A DNA stretch of 64,000 nt from contig OZ021730.1 of NCBI GenBank assembly GCA_963978545.1, positions 4,132,201 through 4,196,200 on the forward strand, read 5' to 3'. This document shows, one piece after another, positions 10,821 through 25,154 of this stretch; the first letter of the stretch is position 1; every line of letters begins with the position of its first letter. The stretch is from Linyphia triangularis. Lineage: Eukaryota; Arthropoda; Arachnida; Araneae; Linyphiidae. The notes under the pieces were generated by a model. It did no database searches. It was not told where the DNA came from and saw nothing but the letters and a program-made list of their open reading frames with translations. A program made the translations under genes and the position numbers.

Positions 10821-10945
10821 TTCAAATATTGACTCTTCAAAAGAGTTTTTATTCAAATGTCGACTTTTCAAAAGAGTTTTTATTCAAATGTCGACTTTTC
10901 AAAAGAGTTTTTATTCAAATGTTGACTTTTCAAAAGAGTTTTTTT
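10821..10945. repeat. 31-bp minisatellite, about 4 copies
   Basis: The unit is TTCAAATGTCGACTTTTCAA plus AAGAGTTTTTA. It begins at 10821, 10852, 10883 and 10914 and ends in a poly(T) run. The first unit resembles a piece of R2 (TTCAAACATTGAATCTTCAA at 22600), which suggests another R2-derived expansion. Confidence 0.8.
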
Positions 10946-11387
10946 TTTTTTTTTTTTTAATTATTGGATTTTTTATTAAAATAACAAAAGCATTTATTTA
11001 GTGTTCAAATGACCTGATCTCTGATCTTGGATTCTGTTCAAAATCCCGTATTATATTTTTTTCTTCTAAATTTTACCACTTTTCTTCATTTATTTTTAAC
11101 TTTTCCAACATCAAGTGGTATATGTTCAACCCCCTGATTGTATCTGGCTGAGGCCATGAGCACTCCACTTTCCTCTATATTATACTGAATAAAATTGTGA
11201 AGAGTTTTTTTTTTTTTTTTTTAATTATTAAACTTGGTTTTTTTTAAGCATTTTAAAATGAAAATTACGATTTTTTCCCCAAAAATTTACTTCAACCATT
11301 TAAAAAGTTTAAACTTCTTTTTTTTCACAACACTTGAATCATTCTAAAGTAAATTTTCTAAGCTGGATCTTAAAATAATAAAAAAAA

Positions 11388-14593
<3,206 letters not shown>

Positions 14594-15262
14594 GGTCATA
14601 AAAAAAACTTTGCCGGTATATGGACCTCTAGCTTCCGTTCCGTTTAACCGATCGAGATCAGATTTCAGGATAGTTATTCAGAGGTATGAGCTACAGATTC
14701 TGTAAATGGCGCTCACGATTGCGGTCATAGTTATAGAAACTCGAAATTTTCGAATGGCAACACCTACTTTTTCTTATCGCAAAATGCTCAGTGCATGCGA
14801 AAACCCTAAAGAGCGTTGGAACGGTACGAATATCACTAAAACGGACGCGTTATGCACGCACCAAAATAGCTCTGCGAACGGCCAACAGAAACACGCTAGG
14901 GGCACACTGAGCCGCTCATCTGATATTCATCGTAGAAAACCGATAAAATTGCCTGTGATGGCATCCGTGTGAATTTTGGGCCTCTGTCATAACGTAAATT
15001 TCCACTGAGCGCCCCAATCGTGTTTTTGTTGGCCGTTTGTGTGTGTGCATAACGCATCCGTTTTTTGTGATACACCTACCGTTCCAACGCTCTTTAGGGT
15101 TGACGCATGCGCTGAGCATTTCACAACAAGAAAAGTAGGTGTTGCCATTCGAAAATTTCGAGTTTCTAATACTATAATCGTAACCGTGAGCGTCATTTAC
15201 AGAATCTCGATCTTTTGAACGAAATGGAAGCTAGAGTCCATATATCAACAACGTTTTTTTAT
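14594..15262. mobile_element. Foldback element M5, ~670 bp
   Basis: The left arm (about 14613-14862: TATATGGACCTCTAGCTTCC, TGGCAACACCTACTTTTTCT, CCCTAAAGAGCGTTGGAACG) is inverted in the right arm (about 15040-15253). Arm length is about 200-250 bp with indels. Open frames of 67-88 codons on both strands are palindrome shadows. Its left end overlaps the GTACAGGGTG motif that recurs in the neighbouring tandem array. Confidence 0.8.
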
Positions 15263-15839
15263 TTTTTTATTTTTTATTTTTTATTATTATGCACAATGTA
15301 ACTTCTTTAAGTTTTTCTAATCACGAAACATTTATTTATTTGAGCAACCACTTGTTTTTAATTTCATTGGTATTTGGTCTTTATTTCTCTATAGCTGTAA
15401 ATAGCAAGCATTTTTAGTGTTTGGTTCAAAATCTGCTTGAAATGAAGTAATATTACCCATTAAAACCCTAATTTTTATTAGGCCCAACATTGAGCATTCA
15501 AATTCCACATTTAACAAATTAGTAATCAATATTTTAACCTGATAAAAAGTCTTTAAATTTATAACCTCATTACTCAACGTCTTGAAAAACGCGCATGTTT
15601 GCTTAAACCTAATGTACAAGGTGGTTATAATTAAAGTTACCCTGTTTAGAGCCACGTAGAGTACGTTCTAATGAGCAGATTTTGATGAAACTTGGTACAT
15701 ACACTATATGGACCAAGGGGAAAGTAATCTGCAATAAAAAAAAAATTGTAATTCAAATTTTGACCACCAGGTGAAAAAGTGGCGCATAAAAAACAAAAAC
15801 CACAAATTATAAACAATTTTTTTTATTTAATTACAGCAT

Positions 15840-16500
15840 ATGTTCAATGTGCATTCCATTTACGTCAACCACATGCTCGAAGCGTGTTATAGCGTGTTCA
15901 GCAGTAGCGCGAAGGGTTTCTCGATCAATTGCAGCCACATGACGTGTTATGCTTGCTTTCATTTCAGGAAGAGTCCGTATGCTCCCTCCATACACACGAT
16001 CTTTCAGAAATCCCTACAACCAGAAATCACAGGGATTTGAGTCCGGAGAACGAGGAGGCCAGGCAGTCAAAAAACTTATCGAAATTGCCCGATCATCTCC
16101 AAAGTGGGCACGAAGTAGTGCTGTCACTTGTCGTGCAATGTGAGGTGGTGCACCATCTTGCATAAAGACAGTAGTGCTGAAAATTATCGTTCTTGTAGGG
16201 CAGGAAGGACTTGCTGCCGAAGAAGCTCGCAGTAACGGGTCGCCGTAATCGAACACCTTCGAGGGCCACGAAGCGTGCTCCCCTCAAAGAAAAAGGGACC
16301 AAGAGTAAATTCAGCCTTAAAACCACACCATACAGTAATGTAATCAGGATGCAGAGACTGTTAATGCACAACATTCAGTTTTGCCGCACCCCATATTCGA
16401 CAGTTCTGAGTATTCACGACTCCATCTAGTGTAAAATGCGCCTCGTCCGACCATAAAATGTTGCAAGGCCATGCATTATCAATAATTATTAACAAAAAAA
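15840..16500 (-). pseudogene. Mariner/IS630-type transposase remnant
   Basis: On the minus strand, fragments in several frames give pieces of a DDE transposase. One is ILWSDEAHFTLDG, with the second-strand Asp motif region. Another is FMQDGAPPHIARQVTALL, then AWPPRSPDSNPCDFWL (the conserved DGAPPH and SPDxNPxDFxLW blocks). A C-terminal part reads ASITRHVAAIDRETLRA and ITRFEHVVDVNGMHIEH. Frame changes between 16090 and 16374 break the reading frame. Such proteins cut and paste elements at TA sites; this copy cannot be functional. The N-terminal HTH region was not recognised. Confidence 0.85.
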
Positions 16501-16624
16501 TTCTACAAAATTGAGTGCGCTTACCAGAGTCAGCAGGTTTCAGTTGTTGCACAACATGGATCTTATATGGAAACCATTTTACAATGGATTGAAGAATCTT
16601 TCTAACTGTATACCAATCACGTGA

Positions 16625-16705
16625 CACCGCTCGAGCACTTGTAGAAGACCTTGAACACGCTATAACACGCTTCGAGCATGTGGTTGACATAAATGGAATG
16701 TACAT
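16625..16705 (+). pseudogene. Second, oppositely oriented transposase C-terminus
   Basis: On the + strand, about 27 codons ending at TAA near 16702 encode EHAITRFEHVVDINGMYIEH. This is the same C-terminal block that the minus strand encodes near 15840. It shows that the element is a head-to-head fusion of two copies, not a simple transposon. Confidence 0.8.
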
Positions 16706-16851
16706 TGAACATGCTGTAATTAAATAAAAATTTGTGTTTTCAATTTGTGGTTTTGGTTCTTTATGCGCCACTTTTTCACCTGGTGGTCAAAATTTGAACT
16801 ACAATTTTTTTATTGCAGATTTCTTTTCCTCATTGTCCGTATAGTGTATAC

Positions 16852-18122
16852 CGTAAAACGGGGTGAATAGGAACAGCTGGGTGAATCGGAACGAAACTTC
16901 ATGAAGTTACAAAGAAATTATTATTTTACACAAATAAAGCAGTTTTATTAATTATATATATATTTTTTTATTTGGCTAACATTTTTGAAATCTTGGAACA
17001 GGTTTTGTGGGGTTTTCAACACTGTCCTTTTTTTAAAAAAAATAATTCTGAAACAGCGTCATACAATCCAATGAGTTTTAACCTCTCCAAAACTTATCCC
17101 TTAATTAATAACATGTACCATCAATAGACTTGACAAATATATTTTTAGATAAGTATAAACATCCACAACTGCATGCCATACTTAATTTAACTTGATTCTA
17201 AAAACTTTTTATTTTACGAATTTTTATGTTTTGCCTCGTCTCGATTTTGAGATTTGCGGGGTGAATCGGAACACTTGAAAAGTGATATTAAAGAGCTGTT
17301 TTTGGCAAGATTATGTTCCACACGAGATTCAAAGACTGAAGAAAAGTCTAATTACTCCCTTCAAGACAGAAATCAAGATTGCAGGCTTGAATAAATGTCA
17401 GAAGAGGAGCCTAGTTTTCGCATGGCAGAAAACCCGATTGTTCCAGTGTTTTTTTCTCTACATGACTTCGTTACTTTAAGTTATATGGAGAAATGTATGA
17501 AGACTCTATGTGAGCAAAGTTTTTCATCCACAAGATTATTGCTATATAAGTGTGTTTTACAAAAAGCGCCCTTGAACGAAGAGATTTTCTGCAACAAATG
17601 AGGATGCTTTTCTCCTTTCTTAAGATATTTTAAGGAATTTGCAGTCATACACCACGCAAACATAAAGTAGATAAAAAAATATTATTTATTGTAAAGACTA
17701 TTTGGATGAGTTATAGGAGAAGAGTTGATACGCTTTCAAATATATGATTTGTTTTGACAATAATTGACATACACAAGTTTTATCCGTCATATTAAATGAT
17801 TTTTTTATAATAATTTTGTGTACCTATTCACCACAATGCATTATTACTTATTTTTTGTCACCCTGTAAACATTTAAATAAGATTAGACATAAATTGCAAC
17901 AAGTGTTCCGATTCACCCCTTTCTGCGGGGTGAATCGGAACACCATGAAAAAATTAAAAATAAATCAACGTCCTAGTTTTTTCAACATTTTTTGGAATGA
18001 TACTCAAAGAAGAAGGTAAGACCCAAGTTTAAATGTTAAAAATATGTTCCTTAACGATCTTATTACAAACGATTTTTACTTAGAGAGTTGAAAAGTGTTC
18101 CGATTCACCCCATTTTACGGTA
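16852..18122. mobile_element. Nested TIR element (M6), ~1.27 kb
   Basis: The ends are CCGTAAAACGGGGTGAATAG and, inverted, CCGTAAAATGGGGTGAATCG, with TA-containing flanks. The motif GGGGTGAATCGGAACA recurs internally near 17260 and 17930, the second time as part of a local inverted repeat. Open frames at 17282-17601 contain no recognised domain. Removing it restores the arm of the surrounding mariner-type palindrome. Confidence 0.75.
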
Positions 18123-18229
18123 TACCAAGTTTCATCCAAATCTGCTCATTAGAACGGAGTCTACGTGGCTCTAAACAGGGTAACTTTAATTATAACCACC
18201 CTGTACTTCAAATGTGCTTTTAAGTCTGA

Positions 18230-18273
18230 TTGATTGATTAGAGTTTAACGGCACAAGGGCAACACGTGGGCCG
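18230..18273 (-). mobile_element. Tiny (44-bp) retroposon fragment with target-site duplication
   Basis: The insert is flanked by a perfect 13-bp duplication, CTTTTAAGTCTGA (18217-18229 and 18274-18286). On the minus strand it ends GCCGTTAAACTCTAATCAAT, a short (ATCA)n-type tail. It looks like a severely 5'-truncated SINE or LINE with a microsatellite tail. Confidence 0.7.
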
Positions 18274-18375
18274 CTTTTAAGTCTGAAAAAATGCAGCTTT
18301 TTAATCAAAGTCCATGAACAAATACCGAAATATGTTGAAATCCAAAAATATGTTTAATAGACATAAAGGTGTTTA

Positions 18376-18945
18376 TTTGATTTCTGTATAATGCTTAGTT
18401 TGCTATTAATTGTTGTAAGTCAATAGATTAATAAAAAAAAAAAAATTTAAAAAAAAAAAAGAGAGGGGGGGGGGGAGGGGTTTGAATTAAAGGCAGACTT
18501 TAAATTATTTACAATATATCCCTCTCCGAAAATACGCCATAAATTTTTTTAAAAATAGGCACCAGTGTTTTATTAAAGAAATAGCTTAATATAAACTTGA
18601 ATTTGATCGTTATCAGTGAATCTGCTTCTATCAATAATAATTTGCAGTTCCGATTCTACTAATATTTTTATAGTAGAATCAGAACTGGAAATTATTACTC
18701 TCAAAAGCAGGTTTAAATATCAATATAATCAGACAATAGCATCACCAGATATAAAGTTATCCGTTGAAATTGTGGACACTACATATCATTCAACATGGAT
18801 AGCGCTTAGACCGACAGTGGCGCCATTCGCGAACTGGGAACTAGAAAGAAGAGTCTCTTTACATGTTGTAGGGGTTTAAAAGTAATGTTGTTTTAATAAC
18901 TTAAAAAGTTATATTAACTTTTATTATTTTATAAAATTATAAATT
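18376..18945. other. No supported gene; low-complexity A and G runs
   Basis: A-rich then G-rich low complexity near 18430-18482. An 88-codon frame at 18616-18879 is open but shows no domain I recognise. It lies just upstream of the THAP remnant and could be unrelated. Confidence 0.35.
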
Positions 18946-19366
18946 ACAATTATTCCAAGGAAGGATAAAGAACTTGGGGTGTATGACGTGGTGTGCGAGA
19001 AACATTTTAAAGAAGAATGTATAAAACACTTTTACAGGCATGTGATAAATGGAGCGGGAGTTTTAATTCGTGGAGGAAAGCTAAAATTGATTGACGGTGC
19101 CATTCCTATAGAATATCATCATCTCTCTAGCTACTACACAAAGAAATTGCTAAAAAACGAAATCCAAAACGTCGGGAGCCTGACACCAAGAAGACGAGAA
19201 TCGATGAAAGCTATGTTATACTTGATGAAAAAAAAAATGCCTTTTCTCTGACCCAAATCTGCCGTGCGAATATTGGACAAAAATTACATTTCAAAACCAA
19301 AGAAATGTTTACGCTTTTGCCCTATGGACATATATTGATACAAATGTACCTGTTGATTTAATTTAA

Positions 19367-19974
19367 CCTTTTAGCTGTTCAGTTATTTAGATGATTTGGG
19401 TACCTAAATTGTTCACTTTTTTTATTGCAAAAAACAAATGTTTAATACAAAATAAAATATACTTAGCAGTTAAAAATTAATATTTTTAATTATATACATA
19501 AAAATTTTAAGGTTTTGTGGCGGCTGCCACTCAGCGTGGCAGTGGTAAAGTTCGCATCCAGTGGAGCATTATTTTCTAAAAATTAAAAAAAAAAAATCAA
19601 TTTAATTATTTTCTAAATAAATAAATAAATAAAAATGAATACCTATTAGTAGTTCAGTTTTGTATATAACTATAATATCTATATATAATTTTGTAATATC
19701 TATATAACGTTTACGGGATGCCATTTTGCAACAAAAAAATGCCGCGCACTTTGACTTTGACCTTTGGCCTCTACCCTTTGGCATCTAACCTTTGAAACTT
19801 GCAGTATAGTGCTGCCATCTATTGCATTGAGCGCAAATAAATTCCTCCCGAGATATATTCGGGTATAACAACACGAAGCAATCAAAAAAAAATTACCCCG
19901 AGTAATACTCGGGCGTGACATTTTGGAACACCAGTGCTGTGCCCGAGATTACCTCGGGCAGAACAGTTAAAAGG
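19367..19974. mobile_element. TTAA-flanked piggyBac-like MITE, 608 bp
   Basis: TTAA (19363-19366 and 19975-19978) flanks TIRs CCTTTTAGCTGTTC and, inverted, CCTTTTAACTGTTC. The right part holds three short hairpin-forming motifs (CCCGAG..CTCGGG) between 19856 and 19958. No transposase. It interrupts the THAP-type remnant. Confidence 0.75.
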
Positions 19975-20253
19975 TTAAAACCCGAGAGGCTTATTATTGT
20001 GAAAGAACTTGAAAATAAAACTGCTCTTTGTTCTATTTATACTCATTCCCGCACAATGGTAAAAGACAAATTCTCTTGACTGTGGATGATCTACAAAAGT
20101 TGTTGATTGATGTGAATGCTAATACACTGTGTAAAGGGGCAGGATTTCTAAATGAATTTTTTCGAGTGGAAGTTCATTCAAATGAATTTCACATTCAGGA
20201 TAATGTCTTACTACACAAGTCATGCAAGGGTATTGTAGATCGCACTTCTTTAA

Positions 20254-20767
20254 CCCTTACAGGACCATAAGATGTCCAAGACTAAATATGCCAATACAAC
20301 ACAATATTTTAGCTACTGTGGGTGTAAAGTAAGAGAATATCACCAGAAAAACATAGCAGGGTTTATAGGTTTCCTATAATTTCATGGAAAATATTTTTCC
20401 CTATGGACCATAAAAGTAAATAAACAAAGAGTTAGGTTTATTATATCGGTATTTTATTTATTGCTTTGTAATACAAAAAACGTAATAAAAATTATCAGAA
20501 AAGTAAAATAAATAGTTAGTTATGATATTCTACGAAACAATTTCGTTTACTTGTGAAGCACAAGTGGACATTGCACATAACACATTTATTATGTGTCCTA
20601 TTTTCTATACTTTTTTTTTTTTTTTTATTCGTTCAGAAACACATTTGCCGCCTTGGACATACGTTTTATTTTGACGTTCAGTAAAAAAAATATCGATTCA
20701 ATAATAATTGAACAATCGATAACGATTTTTGTAGAAGGGAAATATATTTCCCTTGAGCGTGAAAGGG
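20254..20767. mobile_element. Second TTAA-flanked piggyBac-like MITE, 514 bp
   Basis: TTAA at 20250-20253 and 20768-20771. The left end begins CCCTTACAGG and the right end, inverted, CCCTTTCACGCTCAAGGG; CCCTTT..CGCTC ends are common in piggyBac MITEs. Removing it at the duplicated TTAA joins two coding-like segments of the THAP remnant in the same frame. Confidence 0.75.
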
Positions 20768-21339
20768 TTAAGTATATGTTTATTATGTAAATGTGCGCAT
20801 AAACAATTACTTGACAAACGTTCCAAAGGTAAGAGAAGGAAACTAGCTAAACGTTTAAAAATGTGTACAAAATACAGCTCAAATCGTAGACGTAACAATG
20901 CGTTGAAGTTAAAGGTTAAAAACCAAAATGTGAGGGCTGTCAATTACTTCTTTCATCCCAGAAAAACGAGGTTGATAGCAAAGAGTCTTCTTATACAAAG
21001 GAATTTAACTTGGATGGCTTACTGTATCCCTTAAAGAAACTATATGATTTTATTTTCTGCTTAGAAAATATTTTTACTGAAAGTCTGAGCACAACTAGCC
21101 TACACAGGGATATGACATTTGATGTAATCGAATCTCCTCACAAAATAAATTTGTCATTTGTAGGATGTAAAGAACATAAATAAGAATTGATGAAAAGGAC
21201 TGTTAAATTCTATGTTCTTACAAGGATGCATTTTTATTTGAAGAGTAACAATAAGTTTGAAGAACAAAAAAAAGGAAACGTATGAAAACTACTCAAGTTG
21301 AGGAGAATAGTATCAATTATTACCTTTATTTATTTGTCT

Positions 21340-21850
21340 TTTATTTAGTTTTAATTAGATGGTATGCTACATTTTTTTATTTATATAAAAATAAGTTTGG
21401 TTAGATTAACTATTGAACTGTAAAATGGAGTATTGAATTCATGTGTGTGTGAAAAATTCACAATAAAGAAAAAAGATTCTTCCTTTCTTATTAAAATCAG
21501 GTGAGAAAGTTCCATATGAAATTTCAATACTTTTATTTACTTTTAATTAGATGGTATACAATTTTTTTAAATTGAATTCATGTGTGTGTGAAAAATTCAC
21601 AATGATGATTAGATTTTCCCTTTCTAATTAAAATCAGATGAGAAAATTCCTCATGAAATTTCAATACTTTCTTGTATTATATTCTTTTTCATTAGATGGT
21701 ATGCTACTTTTTTACATAAAAATTTAAAATGGAGAGAGTATTTGAGTGGAGGGAATATTTTGAATGGAGTATTTGAATTTATGGGTATGTGTGAAAAATT
21801 CACAATAAATAAAGAAGATTTGTCCTTTCTAATTAAAATCATTTGGGAAG
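21340..21850. repeat. ~150-190-bp tandem repeat, 3 copies
   Basis: Each unit carries TTAGATGGTATGCTAC or a variant, TGTGTGTGAAAAATTCACAA and TTTCTAATTAAAATCAG in the same order, starting near 21357, 21548 and 21692. Confidence 0.75.
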
Positions 21851-21859
21851 GATACATTT

Positions 21860-22261
21860 GATTAGATTAACTATAGAACTGCACAATGCAATTCTTTCGC
21901 GAAGGAAATTTTGACCTCGTAATTGTATACTACACAGACACATTTTAAATGACTCCTTCTGTATCTTATTATTGCATAAATTTATCATCTTTTGCCTTTG
22001 ATAACTGCTTCAATTTAATTAAGAAAAGTCCAAAAAAGCTAAAATGTGCACCCTAGAAATATTCTGTAAGTAATTCAGTGCGTGAATTTAATTCTTATGG
22101 CCGATTTCTTCCCTCAATGATTTCTTCTGCCTTCACTATAGGTTCTCTCTTCCATGCATCGGAAGCGATTACAACGCCAAGGTGCGGATTTCGTCCGTTC
22201 CGGGGAAGAATCCCTATCATAGGAACGGCACACTACCACTTTTAGCCACTATATCTGAGAA
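21860..22261. other. No gene seen; one GC-richer patch
   Basis: A patch at 22140-22235 (CATCGGAAGCG, GGTGCGGATTTCGTCCG) is GC-richer than its surroundings but has no open frame, splice context or recognisable RNA fold. Unexplained. Confidence 0.35.
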
Positions 22262-22870
22262 TGTTTTTTTTTTTTTTTTTTGGTTTTGGGGTGGGGGCGC
22301 TGTTAACTGAATGCAATTTTATTTTGGCGAGTGTTACGAATTACGATAATTTATATCAAAAGTAATAAAAACATGCAAGAAAAATTATTTTTTATAGAAA
22401 CAAGGTAAGAGTAACGAATAATATTGATTTTTGTGCATATATTGATAAATTATGCAAGAAAAAGGAAGCTTTTTGTATTGTAAAAATTCATCAATTAGGA
22501 TTTTTTTCTTCTATTTTTCTCATTAGCTACACCCATTTCCTGGTTGATTTCAAAATGTATTTACTAAAAATAAAAATTCATGTATTGAAGGGTTAAGTTC
22601 AAACATTGAATCTTCAAAATCCGCAATTAACAATATTGTAGTCCATATTTTGACCACATATTCAAATCTATAACTTGACATCCTGATTACTCCCAGAATG
22701 CCAGCATCCATGATACATGGTTTTTTTTTTCCTAACCCTAACCAATGTACTTCGAATGTGCTTTTAATTCTGGAAAAATGCAGTTTGTATGCTGTTGAAA
22801 TATTAAAATATATTTATTAGGATATTTACTTAATATTTGGTTTTCATGTTTCTTGAACGTTTAATTTGTT
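22262..22870 (+). repeat. Interspersed repeat R2, copy B
   Basis: After a poly(T) run come GGGGGCGCTGTTAACTGA, GGCGAGTGTTACGAATTAC, GTAAGAGTAACGAATAATATT, CACCCATTTCCTGGTTGATT and TACTTCGAATGTGCTTTTAA. The order matches copies C, D and E and, inverted, copy A. No coding remnant recognised. Confidence 0.7.
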
Positions 22871-23049
22871 TATGTTTCATTTAATCAGAGAAGACATTTC
22901 TAGAATGAAAATTTTTCACGTCAAAAGCTCCTTAATTTATTTATAATAAATTATAGTCCCAGAAAAGAGTAAAAATTTCTGTGATGAAAATTTATCACTA
23001 TTTTATTAGAATATATATGGTATGTAAATCTGAATTCCCTGAAATTACT

Positions 23050-23600
23050 AAATCTAAGTCACCTAAAGGCGTTAAGCAGGGTTCCTGGGCAGTTTTCATG
23101 GAAATCCTGCAAGTAGAAATGTGATACTTGGTTACAATTTAACTAGGAATTGGAACGACCATATAACTAGTGTTGTTGGTAAAGCCTATGGTAACTCGAA
23201 TAAGTTAAGACCAATTATTGCCAGGCACTCAAAAATTGGATTACATCTGAAAAAGAAAATTTACATTAGCTGCATACGTCCCATCCTAACTTATGCTTCT
23301 CCAGCATGGACGACTGCAACCAAAGCTAACATCAGAAAACTCCAAATTGCACAAAATCGCATTCTAAGGGAAATGGTTGGAGCAACGAGATACATCCGCA
23401 ATTCACAGAGATCTCAAATTCGAATTCATTAATGAACACTTGGTGAAATTGAATATTAATTTCTATAAAAACGCCAAGTGTGCCAACTCAAATTTACAAG
23501 CTAACATAAACTATGAAGTTCTCCCAGAGGACAGTAAAATTAGACCTTTTGCGTTATTTGACGCAATCCCTAGCCAAACGATATAATAGATAACTTTGAA
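23050..23600 (+). pseudogene. Jockey-type LINE reverse-transcriptase C-terminal fragment
   Basis: Two overlapping frames give the end of a non-LTR reverse transcriptase. Frame one has ILGYNLTRNWNDHI, IYISCIRPILTYASPAW and KLQIAQNRILREM. After a frameshift near 23385, frame two continues with IHRDLKFEFINEHLVKL. IRPILTYASPAW followed by KLQxxQNxxLR is typical of the jockey clade just after the RT palm. The RT catalytic motif and endonuclease are absent: a 5'-truncated, dead copy. Confidence 0.9.
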
Positions 23601-23999
23601 TAGATGTAACCCTTTCAATCTGCTTTTTCAGTCCCATTTTAATTTCAAAATCAGGGAGTTCTTCGCTGGACACCCTGTATCAGCCACAAGGGTGAAAGAT
23701 AAGTAGTTTATTCAGAAGTGGGAAATTCAGCTACTGCGTGGAGAATTCTTTTTATAGCTTACCAAACAACTACTCCAAAACTATACAACTCACATAAACA
23801 ATCACAACAAGCTTTTACTTCTCTAAATTTTTATTGTGGCCGTAATTCTCGCTAAATCAAAATTTCGACAAATGCTACAATTTTTTTTTTTTAATTGGAA
23901 ACTATTAAAAGAATGATGGTTTTAAAACCCTTTAAAGTTTTCCAAAAATGCATTGCTATGTAAATCTGCATCGTATGTTTAAAGCCTGATATCTCTTTA
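23601..23999. other. No gene seen
   Basis: AT-rich sequence downstream of the LINE fragment, with no recognised structure. The LINE 3' end cannot be placed. Confidence 0.35.
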
Positions 24000-24380
24000 T
24001 GCAGCAACCTTTGCAAACTGTTTTTTTTTTTACCTTTTTTTTTTTACCAATACTATTTTATCGTTTCAGAACGCATGTAGAATCTTTGACAGTTTATTTC
24101 CTTGTCTGTGACAATTTTAATTGTTAGGAAACTGGTGACTGAGTACAATTACATTTCGGTGGATGTGAGTTACGAAACACGGGATTACTTATAAAAAAAA
24201 GTATTGATGCCAAAATACATCAATATGCAACAATCTTTTTTTTTTTTTTTTTTTTTCTTTTTCCTTTTTTTTATTAGCTTTACTCATTTCCAGGTTGATT
24301 TCAAATTAAATAAAATTTCAATTAAAAATAAAAATTCCTACACTTAAGAATCAAAGTTTTCCAAACACTGGTTCCGAAAA
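24000..24380 (+). repeat. Interspersed repeat R2, copy C (divergent)
   Basis: GCAACCTTTGCAAACTG, two poly(T) runs, TTTTATCGTTTCAGAACG, CTGAGTACAATTACATTTCG and CATTTCCAGGTTGATTTCAA align in order with copy D at 25155. The GGGGGCGC core is lost. Confidence 0.6.
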
Positions 24381-25154
24381 AGGTTAAAATCTCAATCAGT
24401 AATGAACTAGAGTATTTAACTTATAAGAGTGATAAATAAATTTGTACCAACAATTAAGAAATTAATGGATGCTAATAATGTTGACGTGCGTCAGTAGCGC
24501 CTCCTTTTCATATATATACTAGAGTTACAGATATGTGATATTGAGATTTACTTGCCTTATTATGTGATTTAACAGTGCTTCTTTGAGTGATTTTAAGCGG
24601 CAATAAAGGCCTTAACATCAATACTGGCTTCGAGTTGCTTCTTTAATACCATTCATTTATGTCCATTCCGTATGAGATTAATCTGTCTCCCAGCGCCAAC
24701 AATGGAAGTCTACTAAATCAAAATAAACGGCGAGTTTCTTGAAAATTCTATTTCAGTAAACTAAATTGGGTATTTTTCCTTTATTTTAATCATAAACTCT
24801 ACTTTAATATATATTTAATCTGGCCGATTTGAACAACGTTTTTATTAATACCCAAAATGCGAATTTTATAATAAATCAATCATGTTTCCAAGTTATTTGT
24901 GAGCTCTATATCTTATATGGGCGGGAAAAACCTAGAAAATTTTTGCTGGAAAGGCTGACAATTATTGAGAGATATTTGTTGAGTAAGTAATGAAAAATTA
25001 AAGGCATAATAAAACATCTGTTTTTAAATTTGTAATTTTCTCTGCTGCTTCTCTCTAACGAAAAAATAACTGTAAGCCATTTATAAACAGAATTGCAAAT
25101 GCATGCAAAATTATCTCTGTTTTGATTTTCCCAGCTTAGATCCTCAATTGCTTA
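24381..25154. other. No gene seen
   Basis: AT-rich; no repeats with the rest of the window noticed. The stretch 24480-24720 has slightly higher GC, but its frames are short. Confidence 0.35.

Larger units (their letters stand above)
15617..18203. mobile_element. Tc1/mariner-type palindromic element with a nested transposon
   Basis: TIRs are CAAGGTGGTTATAATTAAAG and, inverted, CAGGGTGGTTATAATTAAAG, flanked by TA (15615-15616 and 18204-18205). The similarity is not limited to short TIRs. About 290 bp at the left end (to about 15905) is inverted at the right (about 16625-16851 plus 18123-18203), including transposase 3' coding sequence. The right arm is itself split by a 1.27-kb element (16852-18122). 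Confidence 0.8.
15300..18375 (+). repeat. Interspersed repeat R2, copy E (split by a mariner-type palindrome)
   Basis: The left part (about 15420-15614: CATTGAGCATTCAAATTCCA, AATCAATATTTTAACC) matches 22595-22690. The right part (18206-18375: TTCAAATGTGCTTTTAAGTC, AAAAATGCAGC) matches 22750-22860. The 2.6-kb element at 15617-18203 sits between them with TA on both sides. Joining the flanks restores the R2 order. Confidence 0.65.
18946..21290 (+). pseudogene. THAP-type gene remnant, split by two TTAA MITEs
   Basis: The first piece (about 18946-19251) reads IPRKD then VCEKHFKEE and ends in a basic stretch. This is the second half of a THAP zinc finger (the C..H part of C2CH). Coding-like sequence resumes in shifted frames at 19245-19365, 19979-20253 (TVDDLQKLLIDVNAN, LLHKSCKGIVDR) and 20768-21034 (CLLCKCAHKQLL, then very Lys/Arg-rich). 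A last piece at about 21010-21270 reads LENIFTESLSTTSLHRD and VGCKEHK. The first half of the finger was not found upstream. THAP domains occur in host DNA-binding proteins and in P-element/THAP9-type transposases; which applies here is unresolved. Frameshifts, an in-frame TAA near 21181 and two MITEs show it is broken. Confidence 0.65.

Noticed and set aside
14706..15196. Frames of 67-88 codons on both strands
   Set aside because: Mirror-image shadows of the foldback M5 arms.
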